Shown: positions 31,201 to 41,519 of the stretch, piece after piece
Layout of the letters: every line of letters begins with the position of its first letter
Position numbering within the stretch: position 1 is the stretch's first letter
Assembly: GCA_020161245.1 (NCBI GenBank)
Contig: JAIUOK010000007.1
Location: forward strand, 1-64,000
Direction: 5' to 3'
Source: Actinomycetota bacterium
Lineage (GTDB): Bacteria > Actinomycetota > Actinomycetes > S36-B12 > CAIYMF01
DNA length: 64,000 bases
Notes under the pieces: generated by a model
Told to the model about the DNA's origin: nothing
Seen by the model: only the letters and a program-made list of their open reading frames with translations
Databases searched by the model: none
Position numbers and translations under genes: made by a program

Positions 31201-32148
31201 TCAGGCGACGGGATCTGTGGCACCTGCTGTGCGGTGGATGGCCGTGAGGGCGCGGGCTGTGAGGTCGTCGGCGTCGTAGGCGAGCCAGATCACGCGGTCG
31301 TCGCGGCGAAACCAGGTGTCCTGGCGGCGTGCGAAGCGGCGGGTGGCGCGCTGGGTCTCCTCGAGCGCCTGCTCCTCGCTCCACTCGCCGTCGAGGAACC
31401 GCAGCACCTGGGCGTAGCCGAGGGCGCGCGACGCCGTGCGGCCCTCGCGGAGACCGGCGTCCGCCAGCCGGGCCACCTCGTCGACGAGGCCGGCGTCCCA
31501 CATCCGCACGACGCGCAGGTCGATCCGCGCGTCGAGCTCGGGCCGCGGGACGTCGAGCCCGAGCTGCACCGACGGGTACACGTCGCGCACCGACGGCAGG
31601 GTGGCGGTGAACGGCTGCCCGGTGATCTCGACGACCTCGAGGGCCCGCACGACCCGGCGCCCGTTCGAGGGCAGGATCGCGGCGGCGGCCGCCGGGTCGA
31701 CGGCCGCGAGGCGCCGGTGCATCTCCCCCGGGCCGACATCGACGAGCTCGGCCTCCAGCCGCGCCCGCACGTCCGGATCGGTGCCTGGGAACGCCAGATC
31801 ATCAAGCAGCGCACGGACATACAGCCCCGACCCGCCGACGGCGACGGGCACGATGTCGCGCGCACGCAGCCGGTCGACGACGTCGCGCGCCATCCGCTGG
31901 TACTCCGCCACGGAGGCCGTCTCGGTGACGTCCCAGACGTCGAGCAGATGGTGCTCGACGCCGCGGCGCTCCTCGACCGCGAGCTTCGCGGTGCCGACAT
32001 CCATCCCCCGGTAGAGCTGCATCGAGTCGGCGTTGACGACCTCGCCGCCGAGCGCGAGGGCCAGGGCAACGCCGAGGTCGGACTTGCCGGCGGCGGTCGG
32101 GCCGACGACGGCGACGACGGGGTTGCCGGTTCCGGGGGTCACGGGCAC
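31201..32148 (-). CDS. miaA: tRNA dimethylallyltransferase MiaA
   Basis: A 315-aa enzyme that adds a dimethylallyl group to A37 of tRNAs reading U-starting codons. The P-loop VVGPTAAGKSDLG is near the N-terminus, followed by ADSMQLYRGMDVGTAK and the tRNA-binding DTWFRRD near the end. The GTG start (VPVTPGTGNP) has AAGGA upstream; the next GTG two codons on is possible. miaB, whose product further modifies the same base, is 1.4 kb away on the same strand, with two accessory genes between them. Confidence 0.96.
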   Translation of the reverse strand: MPVTPGTGNPVVAVVGPTAAGKSDLGVALALALGGEVVNADSMQLYRGMDVGTAKLAVEERRGVEHHLLDVWDVTETASVAEYQRMARDVVDRLRARDIVPVAVGGSGLYVRALLDDLAFPGTDPDVRARLEAELVDVGPGEMHRRLAAVDPAAAAAILPSNGRRVVRALEVVEITGQPFTATLPSVRDVYPSVQLGLDVPRPELDARIDLRVVRMWDAGLVDEVARLADAGLREGRTASRALGYAQVLRFLDGEWSEEQALEETQRATRRFARRQDTWFRRDDRVIWLAYDADDLTARALTAIHRTAGATDPVA

Positions 32149-32256
32149 GATCCTTCCGTACCGTCGGACGTGCCCGAGGGACCTCCCGCGGGCGGCGGTG
32201 CGGACGAGCCGCGACAGGGGCGGGCCGCGGGGCCCGCACGACGGCAGGAGCAGCCC

Positions 32257-32700
32257 ATGGGCATCTTCGACAACCTCAGGAACCTGTTCAGCGGGGCGAG
32301 CGAGCAGGCCAAGGGCGTCGCCGACACGGCGAAGGCCGCCGCCGGGCCCGCCACCGACCAGGCCAAGGCTGCCGCCGGCCAGGCCGCCGCCACCGCCAGC
32401 GCGCTCGCCGACCAGGCCAAGGCTGCAGCAGGCCCCGCCGCAGAGCAGGCCAAGGCCGCTGCGGGCCAGGCCGCGGTGAAGGCAGGCGAGCTCGCCGAGC
32501 AGGCCAAGGGCGCCGCCTCCGGCCTCGCCGAGCAGCACGGCGACAAGGTCACCGGAGCTGTGTCCGCCGCGCACGAGTTCGTCAGCGACAAGACCGGCGG
32601 CAAGCTCGACCCCGTCACCGGCAAGGTCACCGACCTCACCGAGAAGGCCGTCGACGCGCTGAAGTCGACGCCGCCCACCCCGCCGTCGGACGCCGTCTGA
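32257..32700 (+). CDS. Ala-rich repeat protein with MT0933-like antitoxin C-terminus
   Basis: A 147-aa protein. MGIFDNLRNLF opens an amphipathic helix; residues about 18-90 are repeats of about 11 residues such as DQAKAAAGQAA, EQAKAAAGQAA and EQAKGAASGLA, as in LEA-like proteins. The C-terminal part (HGDKVTGAVSAAHEFVSDKT, then GGKLDPVTGKVTDLTEKAVD) resembles the MT0933-type antitoxin domain (Pfam PF14013). No toxin gene is adjacent, so a stress-protective or structural role is as likely. It is divergent from miaA by 108 bp and ends in a terminator. Confidence 0.8.
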   Translation: MGIFDNLRNLFSGASEQAKGVADTAKAAAGPATDQAKAAAGQAAATASALADQAKAAAGPAAEQAKAAAGQAAVKAGELAEQAKGAASGLAEQHGDKVTGAVSAAHEFVSDKTGGKLDPVTGKVTDLTEKAVDALKSTPPTPPSDAV

Positions 32701-32720
32701 CCCACCAGCCTCCTCAGGGA

Positions 32721-32762
32721 CGTCGAGGCCGCAGCGTCGCGCAGGACGCTGCGGCCTCGACG
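32721..32762 (+). terminator. Terminator between convergent genes
   Basis: CGTCGAGGCCGCAGCGTC pairs perfectly with GACGCTGCGGCCTCGACG over an 18-bp stem with a 6-base loop, 20 bp after the Ala-rich gene's stop. It probably also serves the convergent 177-aa gene. Confidence 0.88.
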
Positions 32763-32820
32763 TGTCCCGGGGCGGCCTCGGGCCATGAGCGCGACCCGCC
32801 TCTCCACCGTCGAGAGGCGG

Positions 32821-33354
32821 TCAGGGGATCAGGGCCCGGCGGCCCTCGTGCGCGCTCGCCCCCGACACGGCGTCGACGACGACCCGCTCGCCCACCGTGT
32901 CGGGCAGCTCCACGGTCGCCGTGAGCGCGACCGCCTGGTCGGTGCATCCCTGCGTCCGCAGGCCGTCGAGGTCCGGCAGCCACGACGTACGGGGGTGCAC
33001 CAGGACGACGACGGTCTCGGCACCGGCCCGCACGTCGCCGGTCATCGGCGGCTCGAGGCAGACGCCGCCCCAGTACCCGACGGTCATCGTCGTGCCGTCG
33101 ACGGCGTACCAGTCGATACTGCGCGCCCCCATCGTCAGGAACGGGGACTGCGCCAACGACGCCGGCACGACGTCGGGCTCCCCCGCGGACGCCGCCGCCA
33201 GCGCGGCGGGGTCGTCCTCCCAGGCCTGCGCCACCTCGGTGAGCCGCTGATCGGCCTGGTGGGCATCGGTGAGGTGGACGTACACCTGGTAGCCGAACCA
33301 GCCCACGACCACGGCCGCGACCAGGCCCGCCACGACCGCGAGCGCCTTGCGCAT
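32821..33354 (-). CDS. Membrane-anchored hypothetical protein, 177 aa
   Basis: The start at 33354 (MRKALAVVAG) has GAGGGG upstream; the longer frame is rejected. One N-terminal helix (ALAVVAGLVAAVVVGWFGYQVYV) is followed by an extracytoplasmic domain with two cysteines (GGVCLEP, TQGCTD), probably a disulfide. The domain has alternating short strands (TTMTVGYWGG, ETVVVLVHPRTSW). Not recognised. It sits between miaA and miaB but has its own promoter region. Confidence 0.75.
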   Translation of the reverse strand: MRKALAVVAGLVAAVVVGWFGYQVYVHLTDAHQADQRLTEVAQAWEDDPAALAAASAGEPDVVPASLAQSPFLTMGARSIDWYAVDGTTMTVGYWGGVCLEPPMTGDVRAGAETVVVLVHPRTSWLPDLDGLRTQGCTDQAVALTATVELPDTVGERVVVDAVSGASAHEGRRALIP

Positions 33355-33543
33355 CGGACCCCTCCCTGCGCCGCTGGCCGGTCTCGCGGGCGGGAGGCGC
33401 CCCTCCCGCCCGCGGACCGTGCTCATGAGACGGCGGTCACAGCCCGTTCGGTTCCACCCGGTCTCAGCCCCGGCTCAGCCCACCCATAACGGGGACACAG
33501 GCAGGCGGGCGCGCCGAGGCCGGCGACGAGCGCCGAGGGTGTG

Positions 33544-34998
33544 TCAGGCAGGGAGGGTGGGGAGGCCCAGCAGCACGGGGCCGGCCCCGGACGACGACGG
33601 GCCGGTGCCGCACGACTCGTCGGACTGGCGCTGCTCCCACGCGTCGCCGGAGCGGGTGCGGCGCAGATCCGCGGCGGGGATGTCGCTCACGAGGTGGTGC
33701 GGTGCGGCGTAGGTGATCTCCGCGGTCACCAGGTCGCCGGGCCTGGGCACCTCGTCGCCGGGGGCGAAGTGGACGAGCCGGTTGTCGGGCGCACGGCCGG
33801 ACAGGCGCGCGGTGGCGCCGTCCTTGCGTCCCTCCCCCTCGGCGACCATGAGCTCGACCGAGCGCCCGACCAGCTTCTTGTTCTCGTCCCAGGCGATCTC
33901 GTCGACGAGCGCGGCCAGCTCGGCGTAGCGCTCCTTCACGACCTCGGGCGCGACCTGGTCGGACATCGTGGCCGCGGGCGTGCCGGGGCGCGGCGAGTAC
34001 TGGAACGTGAACGCCGACGCGAAGCGCGCCTGGCGGACGACGTCGAGGGTGGCGCGGTGGTCGTCGTCGGTCTCGCCGGGGAAGCCGACGATGATGTCGG
34101 TGGTGATCGCGGCGTCGGGCATCGCGGCGCGGACCCGCTCGATGATGCCGAGGTAGCGCTCGCTGCGGTAGGAGCGGCGCATCGCCCTGAGCAGCCGGTC
34201 CGAGCCCGACTGCAGCGGCATGTGCAGCTGCGGCATGACGTTGGGCGTCTCGGCCATCGCGGCGATGACGTCGTCGGTGAAGTCGGCCGGGTGCGGCGAG
34301 GTGAACCGCACGCGCTCGAGGCCCTCGATGCCGCCGCAGGCGCGCAGCAGCTTGGCGAACGCCGCGCGGTCGCCGAACTCGACGCCGTACGCGTTGACGT
34401 TCTGGCCGAGCAGCGTGACCTCGCTGACGCCCTCGGCGACCAGCGCCTCGATCTCGGCGAGGATGTCGCCGGGCCGGCGGTCCTTCTCCTTGCCGCGCAG
34501 GCTCGGCACGATGCAGAACGTGCAGGTGTTGTTGCACCCCACGGAGATCGAGACCCACGCCGCGTACGCCGACTCGCGCCGGGTCGGCAGCGTGGACGGG
34601 AACACCTCGAGCGACTCGAGGATCTCGACCTGAGCCTCCTGCTGCACGCGGGCGCGCTCGAGGAGCACCGGCAGCGACCCGATGTTGTGGGTGCCGAAGA
34701 CGACGTCGACCCAGGGCGCCCGGCGCACGACCTCGCCGCGGTCCTTCTGGGCCATGCAGCCGCCGACGGCGATCTGCATGCCGGGGTGCGCGTCCTTCAC
34801 GGGCTTGAGGTGTCCGAGGTTGCCGTAGAGGCGGTTGTCGGCGTTCTCGCGCACCGCGCAGGTGTTGAACACGACGACGTCGGCCTGCTCGCCCTCGGCC
34901 GCCCTGGCGTAGCCGGCGTCCTCGAGCAGCCCCGAGAGGCGCTCGGAGTCGTGGACGTTCATCTGGCACCCGTAGGTGCGGACCTCGTACGTGCGCAT
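33544..34998 (-). CDS. miaB: tRNA-2-methylthio-N6-dimethylallyladenosine synthase MiaB
   Basis: A 484-aa radical-SAM methylthiotransferase. The start at [14 protein letters not shown] puts the first cluster Cys near residue 11. The second and third ligands are in FNTCAVREN and VGGCMAQKD. The radical-SAM motif is [18 protein letters not shown] domain follows near 370-440. The last ~35 residues ([20 protein letters not shown] onward) are an extra low-complexity tail. It thiolates and methylates A37 after MiaA. Confidence 0.97.
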   Translation of the reverse strand: MRTYEVRTYGCQMNVHDSERLSGLLEDAGYARAAEGEQADVVVFNTCAVRENADNRLYGNLGHLKPVKDAHPGMQIAVGGCMAQKDRGEVVRRAPWVDVVFGTHNIGSLPVLLERARVQQEAQVEILESLEVFPSTLPTRRESAYAAWVSISVGCNNTCTFCIVPSLRGKEKDRRPGDILAEIEALVAEGVSEVTLLGQNVNAYGVEFGDRAAFAKLLRACGGIEGLERVRFTSPHPADFTDDVIAAMAETPNVMPQLHMPLQSGSDRLLRAMRRSYRSERYLGIIERVRAAMPDAAITTDIIVGFPGETDDDHRATLDVVRQARFASAFTFQYSPRPGTPAATMSDQVAPEVVKERYAELAALVDEIAWDENKKLVGRSVELMVAEGEGRKDGATARLSGRAPDNRLVHFAPGDEVPRPGDLVTAEITYAAPHHLVSDIPAADLRRTRSGDAWEQRQSDESCGTGPSSSGAGPVLLGLPTLPA

Positions 34999-35048
34999 GG
35001 TGGATCCAGGGTACGGCGCTGGCACGGCCCCGCCGAACGGCGCCGTGG

Positions 35049-35903
35049 TCAGGCGCTGGCGTGCTTGCCCGGGGCCGGGGCGCCCTCGGGGGCGGCGTCG
35101 GCGACGGCCTCGGGCAGGGCGCCCTCGGCGTCGTCGCCGGGCTCGGACTCGGCAGGGCGTCTGCGGGTCATCGCGGAGTACGGGACGGGCGCGGGGCCCG
35201 AGGAGACGACCGGCTGGGCCCGCTCCTTGCGCGGCACCACGAACAGCGCCGAGGCGAGCGCCGCGACCGCCGTCGCCATCGCGAAGCCGGCCAGCACGTC
35301 GGAGGGCCAGTGCAGGCCGAGGACGATGCGCGACAGGCCGATCGAGATGCCGAGCACCGCGAACGGGAGCACGAGCCAGGCCTTGGCGGTCTCGCTGCGC
35401 AGCAGGGACGCCAGGGCTACGCCGACCGCGAGGTACACCGCGATGCCGCCGGTAGCGTGCCCGGACGGGAACGAGTACGGGTCACCGGGCGGCGGCTCCG
35501 CCAGGGGCACGGCCCACTCGGGCCGGGGCCGCTCGACGAGCTCCTTGAGCCGGTCGGTGAGGAAGGGCGCGAGCGAGGCGATGAGGGCGAGGTTGAGGGC
35601 GATCCACGGCTTCTTGGCCAGCAGCAGCACCAGCACGACGACCACGGTGACCGCGGTCGACACCCCGAGGCCGCCGACGACGGCGAGGACGTCGGAGACC
35701 TGCACGGCCCACGGCGTCTCGAGCGCCCACCGGTGCACCGGCGCCTCGAGGGCGCGGTCGACCTCGGTGAGCCGCTCGCGCTGGTAGAGCACCAGCCAGG
35801 TGAGGACGCCGAGCAGGACGGCGGCGGCGGCCGAGCCGGCGTAGGCGCCGCCGCGGTGCACGAGCCGGGCGTCCGGCGAGGACGCTGGGCGCTGGGTCGC
35901 CAT
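35049..35903 (-). CDS. PAP2-family phosphatase, membrane-bound
   Basis: A 284-aa protein with six hydrophobic helices and the three phosphatase motifs: [17 protein letters not shown] and [14 protein letters not shown]. These act on lipid phosphates such as undecaprenyl pyrophosphate or phosphatidate on the outer membrane face. A C-terminal tail of about 60 residues, rich in Pro, Ala and Glu, is not part of the family. It lies 50 bp upstream of miaB on the same strand, possibly in the same transcript. Confidence 0.9.
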   Translation of the reverse strand: MATQRPASSPDARLVHRGGAYAGSAAAAVLLGVLTWLVLYQRERLTEVDRALEAPVHRWALETPWAVQVSDVLAVVGGLGVSTAVTVVVVLVLLLAKKPWIALNLALIASLAPFLTDRLKELVERPRPEWAVPLAEPPPGDPYSFPSGHATGGIAVYLAVGVALASLLRSETAKAWLVLPFAVLGISIGLSRIVLGLHWPSDVLAGFAMATAVAALASALFVVPRKERAQPVVSSGPAPVPYSAMTRRRPAESEPGDDAEGALPEAVADAAPEGAPAPGKHASA

Positions 35904-35990
35904 GGGCGCAGGCTAGGCGGACGGGGGGCTCTCGCGCGGACGCCGCACTGTCGCGGATGTGTCCCAGGTTCGGGCGTCCCCGGACAGCGC

Positions 35991-36024
35991 CCGGGGCGGG
36001 CCCTCCGCAGAGGGCCCGCCCCGG
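35991..36024 (-). terminator. Terminator hairpin after the MMPL gene (outer of two)
   Basis: CCGGGGCGGGCCCTC pairs perfectly with GAGGGCCCGCCCCGG over 15 bp with a 4-base loop. It follows another hairpin downstream of the MMPL gene. Confidence 0.85.
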
Positions 36025-36025
36025 G

Positions 36026-36066
36026 GCGGATGCCGCACCGATCCCCCGTTCCGGTGCGGCATCCGC
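36026..36066 (-). terminator. Terminator hairpin after the MMPL gene (inner of two)
   Basis: GCGGATGCCGCACCG pairs perfectly with CGGTGCGGCATCCGC over 15 bp with an 11-base loop, 68 bp after the MMPL stop. The two strong hairpins in tandem separate the MMPL gene from PAP2 and miaB. Confidence 0.85.
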
Positions 36067-36134
36067 CGCACTCCCCCGGGATTGATCCGTGCTGTGCTGC
36101 CGATCCTACGTCGTGGACCGGTTCAGGACAGGGC

Positions 36135-38702
36135 CTATCGGGTGCCCACCGGCTCCGGCTCCCCGATCGCGTCGGGCTCGTCGTCGGTGATCTCGTCGGC
36201 GCCGCCCTCGACGTCGAAGTGGGGAAGGATCTTGTCCAGCCACTTCGGCAGCCACCAGTTCGCGTTGCCCAGCAGCGACATGAACGCCGGGACGAACACG
36301 AGCCGGATCAGGAACGCGTCGACGAGGACGGCCGAGGCCAGCGCCACGCCGAACAGCTTGATCGTGTTGTTGGGCGTCGGGATGAACGCCGCGAACACGC
36401 TGAACATGATGAGCGCGGCCATGAGCACCACACGGCCCGAGCCGGCCAGGCCGCGGCGCACCGCGGTGGCGTTGTCGTGCGTGCGGGCCCACTCCTCCTG
36501 CATCCGGCTGACGAGGAACACGTGGTAGTCCATCGACAGGCCGAACAGGATCGCGAAGACCATGACCGGCAGGAACGGGAAGATCGGCCCCGTGCCGCTG
36601 ACTCCGAGCAGGCCGTTGAGCCAGCCCCACTGGAAGACCGCGACGGTGATGCCGGTGGACGCCGCGAACGACAGCAGCGACGTCACGACGGCGGTCAGCG
36701 AGACCACGGGCGCCCGGAACAGGATCATCAGCATGAGGAACCCGAGGCCGACCACGACGGACAGGAACAGCGGCATCGCGTCGGTGAGGACGGTGCTGAA
36801 GTCCGCCACGATCGCGGTGGCGCCGCCGACGTAGCCCGCGAGGCCCGGGATCTGGGCCTCGACCGCGGGGATGGTCTCCTCGCGCAGGCGGTCGAGCAGC
36901 GCGTCGGTCTCCTCGCTCTGCGGACCGGTGGTCGGGGTCACCTGGATCGCGGTGATCGACTGGTCCTGCAGCTGCTGGCCGAGCAGCGGCAGCATCGCCG
37001 AGCTCGGGGTCACCGAGGCGACGCCCTCGGTCTTCTCCAGCGCCGCGACGAGCGCTCCGAGCGACTGCAGGTCGCCGTCCTTGGGCAGCTGCGCTGCGAC
37101 GAGGAACGGGCCGTTGGACCCGGGGCCAAAGCCCTCGGACTGCAGGTCGTAGGCCGTGCGGGCGATCGAGCCCTCCGGCTTTCCGGAGTCGTCCGGGAAG
37201 CCCAGGCGCAGCGAGAGCGCCGGGACGGCGAGCAGGAGCACCAGGCCCAGCGACACCAGCGCAGGGATGATCGGGCGCTTCTGCAGCAGGCGGGCGTAGT
37301 GGGCCCAGCGGCCGCCCTCCGGGTGCCACGGCTCGCCGTCGTGACGGGCGTGGCGGGTGATCCGGTAGAACAGCGGCGACAGCAGCGCCACCAGCGCGAC
37401 GACGCCGACGACGACGCCGGCCCCGACCACCTTCTGCGTGGTCTCCGCGTCGGCGTTGCTGAGAACGCCGGCCGAGAGCACCGCCATCACGGCGAGGAGC
37501 ACGACGGCCGTGACCACGCGCGGGCGGCCCGGGGTGCGCAGGCCGCGGCTGACGAGCAGCGACACCGGCTCGACAGCGCGGTGGCCCAGCAGCGAGAGCA
37601 GCGCGGGCAGCAGCCACACCGCCGAGAGCATGACGAGCAGGACGGTGCCGGACGCCGCGAAGGCGAGGCCGGTGAAGAAGCCGATGCCCATGAACAGCAG
37701 GCCGAGCAGGCCGATGATCACGGTGCTGGCGGCGAAGACCACGGCGCGGCCGGAGGTGTTGACCGCCTCCATGGCGGCCTGCTTCGGCTCGTGGCCGGCC
37801 AGGATCGCCTGGCGGTAGCGGTTGATGACGAACAGCGAGTAGTCGATGCCGACGCCGAGACCGATCATCGCGGCCAGGGTGGGCGCGAAGGTCGCGACGT
37901 CGTAGAAGTTCGCGATGTAGAGCAGCAGGCTCGCGCCGAGGCCGACGCCGAAGCCCGCGGTCAGCAGCGGGAGGCCGGCGGCGAGGAACGACCCGAACGC
38001 GATGAGCAGGATCACCAGCGCGACGAGCATGCCGAACGCCTCGGAGCTCGGGGGCTCCTGGCCGGCGAACTCGAGCACCTGGCCGCTGGCGCCGACGGTG
38101 AGACCGTCGGTGGCGTCGGCCTTCTTGACGGCGTCGATGACGCCCTTGGCGGTCTCGGTGGAGACCTCGTCGCCGGTCTCGCCGCCGTCGAAGGTGATGG
38201 TGGCCTTGGCCACCGTGCCGTCGGCGGAGACCGGGGAGAGCGCCTGCTGCGCGGCCTGCAGCGCGGCCTTGAAGGCCTCCTGCTGCTCGGCCGGCACCTG
38301 GGTGAGGTCGGGCGCGGCCTGGGCCGGCGGGCACGCGGTGCCGAGGCCGGCACCGGTCTGGTCGAACGGGTTGGTCACGCACGCGACGCCGTCGAGCTTC
38401 GAGATCTCGGTCAGCAGCGGCACGATCGTGGCGGCCGTCTCGGGCGACACGGCGGTGGCGCCCTGCGCGTCGGGCGACCAGACCACCGTGGCGGTGATCG
38501 CGGTCGCACCGGAGTTCTGGCTGTCGGGAAGCTGCTCGAGCAGCTTCTGGGCCTGCAGCGACTCGGTGTCGGGCAGCTCGAAGGAGTCCTTGAGCTCGCC
38601 GCCGAGTCGGCCGCCGAGGCCGAAGATCACGACCGCCAGCACCGCGAAGGCGGCCAGCGCCCATCCCGGCCGACGGACTGCCCAGCGCGACAGTGCACCC
38701 AT
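36135..38702 (-). CDS. MMPL/RND-family membrane transporter
   Basis: An 855-aa inner-membrane protein of two similar halves, each one helix plus a large extracytoplasmic loop plus five helices. The first half has IGLGVGIDYSLFVINRYR and the second LFGLSMDYHVFLVSRMQEEW; these Asp-Tyr pairs in the fourth helix are the proton-relay signature of MMPL proteins. It exports lipids or drugs. The gene is divergent from a MarR regulator with an inverted repeat in between, so efflux is probably induced by a ligand. Confidence 0.95.
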   Translation of the reverse strand: MGALSRWAVRRPGWALAAFAVLAVVIFGLGGRLGGELKDSFELPDTESLQAQKLLEQLPDSQNSGATAITATVVWSPDAQGATAVSPETAATIVPLLTEISKLDGVACVTNPFDQTGAGLGTACPPAQAAPDLTQVPAEQQEAFKAALQAAQQALSPVSADGTVAKATITFDGGETGDEVSTETAKGVIDAVKKADATDGLTVGASGQVLEFAGQEPPSSEAFGMLVALVILLIAFGSFLAAGLPLLTAGFGVGLGASLLLYIANFYDVATFAPTLAAMIGLGVGIDYSLFVINRYRQAILAGHEPKQAAMEAVNTSGRAVVFAASTVIIGLLGLLFMGIGFFTGLAFAASGTVLLVMLSAVWLLPALLSLLGHRAVEPVSLLVSRGLRTPGRPRVVTAVVLLAVMAVLSAGVLSNADAETTQKVVGAGVVVGVVALVALLSPLFYRITRHARHDGEPWHPEGGRWAHYARLLQKRPIIPALVSLGLVLLLAVPALSLRLGFPDDSGKPEGSIARTAYDLQSEGFGPGSNGPFLVAAQLPKDGDLQSLGALVAALEKTEGVASVTPSSAMLPLLGQQLQDQSITAIQVTPTTGPQSEETDALLDRLREETIPAVEAQIPGLAGYVGGATAIVADFSTVLTDAMPLFLSVVVGLGFLMLMILFRAPVVSLTAVVTSLLSFAASTGITVAVFQWGWLNGLLGVSGTGPIFPFLPVMVFAILFGLSMDYHVFLVSRMQEEWARTHDNATAVRRGLAGSGRVVLMAALIMFSVFAAFIPTPNNTIKLFGVALASAVLVDAFLIRLVFVPAFMSLLGNANWWLPKWLDKILPHFDVEGGADEITDDEPDAIGEPEPVGTR

Positions 38703-38805
38703 GTCGAGGCTTCTCCTCTTTCGTTCGTCTCGCCGCGACGGGCGGGCCGTCGTCGACCGCGTTCCGGACGTGTGTGTCGGGCACGCATTCGATACGGTAG
38801 ATTAC

Positions 38806-38840
38806 ATGTGCTGGACAGGCAAATCAGATGCCCAGCACAT
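38806..38840. promoter_or_regulatory. Inverted repeat between the MMPL and MarR genes, probable MarR operator
   Basis: Perfect 9-bp arms ATGTGCTGG (38806-38814) and CCAGCACAT (38832-38840), with further imperfect pairing outward (TTAC/ATAC). It lies about 105 bp upstream of the MMPL start and 77 bp upstream of the MarR start, in an AT-richer patch typical of promoters. Confidence 0.75.
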
Positions 38841-38916
38841 ACATTCCTGGTTCGAGTGACAGCTCGTCGCTCCCCGGGCCCCCAGGGCCCTGCAGCACGG
38901 ACGGAGGCAGGCAGGC

Positions 38917-39597
38917 ATGGCGGCGACGCACGTCGAGCGCGAGGACGGCACCGGCACCCCGGCGGCCGGCACCGTTGCCCCGCCCCCGCTGCCCGTCCCC
39001 GTGCCCGAGCTGTCGGCGGACTCCCCCGGCGCGCACCTGCCCGACGACCTCGTCGACGGCCTCGACCGCACCATCCGCCGGCTGCGCCGCTCGATGATTA
39101 AGCCGCCGGCGATGCTCGTGCCGGTGCCCTCGCTCGGCCGCCAGGTCGACATCGCCAAGATCTTCGCCTGCGACGCCGTCGAGGAGCTGTCGTCGTCCGG
39201 CGGCTCGGTGACGGTCAAGGACGTCGCCTCCAGCCTCGATCTCGAGCACTCGACGGTCAGCCGCCTGCTCAGCGAGGCGGAGTCCGAGGGCTTCCTCACC
39301 CGCGGCACCGACCCCGACGACCGCCGACGCACCACCGTCGAGCTCACCGATATCGGCCACGCGGTGGTCAGCGACGCGACCGCGATGACGCGGTTCTTCA
39401 CCCGCCTGCTGCTCGCCGACTGGGACCGCGACGACCTCGACCAGCTCACCCGGCTGCTCGGCAAGCTCGCCGACACCGTGAGCAGCCGGATGGACCTGCT
39501 GCCCGACCTCGCTGCCCGCGAGTTCGCCCGGACCCACCCCGAGATCGCGGAGTCGGTCGGCCAGATGCTGCGCGACGCGCACCGCCCGCGCCGCTGA
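38917..39597 (+). CDS. MarR-family transcriptional regulator
   Basis: A 226-aa protein. A Pro-rich N-terminal extension of about 45 residues precedes the winged-helix domain: VTVKDVASSLDLEHSTVSRLLSEAESEGFLTRGTDPDDRRRTTVELTDIG (shown in family form), roughly residues 90-145. Long C-terminal helices for dimerisation follow. GGAGG upstream supports the start, although a later start is possible. It probably represses the divergent MMPL exporter through the inverted repeat at 38806. Confidence 0.88.
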   Translation: MAATHVEREDGTGTPAAGTVAPPPLPVPVPELSADSPGAHLPDDLVDGLDRTIRRLRRSMIKPPAMLVPVPSLGRQVDIAKIFACDAVEELSSSGGSVTVKDVASSLDLEHSTVSRLLSEAESEGFLTRGTDPDDRRRTTVELTDIGHAVVSDATAMTRFFTRLLLADWDRDDLDQLTRLLGKLADTVSSRMDLLPDLAAREFARTHPEIAESVGQMLRDAHRPRR

Positions 39598-39606
39598 CCT
39601 GCCCGG

Positions 39607-40218
39607 CTACTCCCCTACCCGGGCGGCGTCGGACAGATCGGCGTCCATCGCCTCGAGGAAGGCGCGCTCGAGGTCGTCGAGCTCGCGCTCGGCGCTGATC
39701 GCCTCGCGCACCACCCGCATCGCCAGCCCGCCCGGGTAGCCCTTGCGCACGAGCATCCCGACCAGGCGCCGGGTACGGGCGTCGACATCGAGCCGGCGCG
39801 TGCCCGCCATCCGCTTGGCCACCAGCGCGCGCGCCGTGGCGAGCTCCTCGTCGGGGTCGAGCGCCTCGAGCGCCTCGGACACCGTGGCGTCGTCGACACC
39901 CCGGCTGCGCAGCTCCTGCGCGAGCGCCCGCCCGGTGCGGCCGGTGGCGGCATGACGGGTGCGGACGTAGTTCTCGCTGAACGCGGCGTCGTCGACGAGC
40001 TGCACGTCGGCGAGCCGGTCGAGCACGGCCTGCGCGACGTCGTCGGCGATGCCGCGGCGGCGCAGGACGGTGGCGAGCTGGCCGCGGCTCTTGGGCGACG
40101 CCGTGAGCTGCTGCAGGCAGATCGTGCGAGCGACGTCGTAGGGGTCGGCCTCGGGAACGTCGTCGGCCGACGACCCCGGGGTGGGGCCGTCGGCCGACGG
40201 ACGCGTGCTGCGGACCAT
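39607..40218 (-). CDS. recX: Regulatory protein RecX
   Basis: A 203-aa inhibitor of RecA filaments. An acidic N-terminal extension of about 25 residues is followed by helical RecX repeats: CLQQLTASPKSRGQLATVLRRRG, DDAAFSENYVRTRHAATGRTGRALAQELRSRGV and MLVRKGYPGGLAMRVVREAI. It lies 3 bp downstream of recA and is co-transcribed with it from the SOS-controlled promoter. Confidence 0.95.
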   Translation of the reverse strand: MVRSTRPSADGPTPGSSADDVPEADPYDVARTICLQQLTASPKSRGQLATVLRRRGIADDVAQAVLDRLADVQLVDDAAFSENYVRTRHAATGRTGRALAQELRSRGVDDATVSEALEALDPDEELATARALVAKRMAGTRRLDVDARTRRLVGMLVRKGYPGGLAMRVVREAISAERELDDLERAFLEAMDADLSDAARVGE

Positions 40219-40221
40219 CGC

Positions 40222-41307
<1,086 letters not shown>

Positions 41308-41463
41308 GGGGACCTGCCTTCGTGTGCTGCGGATGACGACCTCGGCGACGCTACGGACCCGGTCCGACAGCGGCCCCGCACCGTCTCCGGAGGACCTGGG
41401 GACGACCCGCCGACGGCGGCGCCCTGGGGACCGGAGGCCCGAGCGGGACGTCGTCAGACTAGA

Positions 41464-41479
41464 TCGAACACCCGTTCGA
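41464..41479 (-). promoter_or_regulatory. SOS box, perfect, upstream of recA
   Basis: TCGAACACCCGTTCGA is an exact match to TCGAAC-N4-GTTCGA, 157 bp upstream of the recA start. It should bind LexA from this window strongly. Confidence 0.93.
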
Positions 41480-41503
41480 TCCTAGGGCGACACGCCGACA
41501 CGT

Positions 41504-41519
41504 TCGAACAGCTGTTCTA
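41504..41519 (-). promoter_or_regulatory. Second SOS box, overlapping the DUF3046 stop codon
   Basis: TCGAACAGCTGTTCTA has one mismatch to the LexA consensus and starts 40 bp from the perfect box. Its last three bases are the DUF3046 stop codon. Two boxes suggest cooperative or graded LexA control of recA. Confidence 0.85.

Noticed and set aside
34000-39101. Plus-strand open frames of hundreds to 1,346 codons opposite miaB, PAP2 and the MMPL gene
   Set aside because: Low-complexity Arg/Gly/His composition and lack of any domain; the minus-strand genes have full family motifs.
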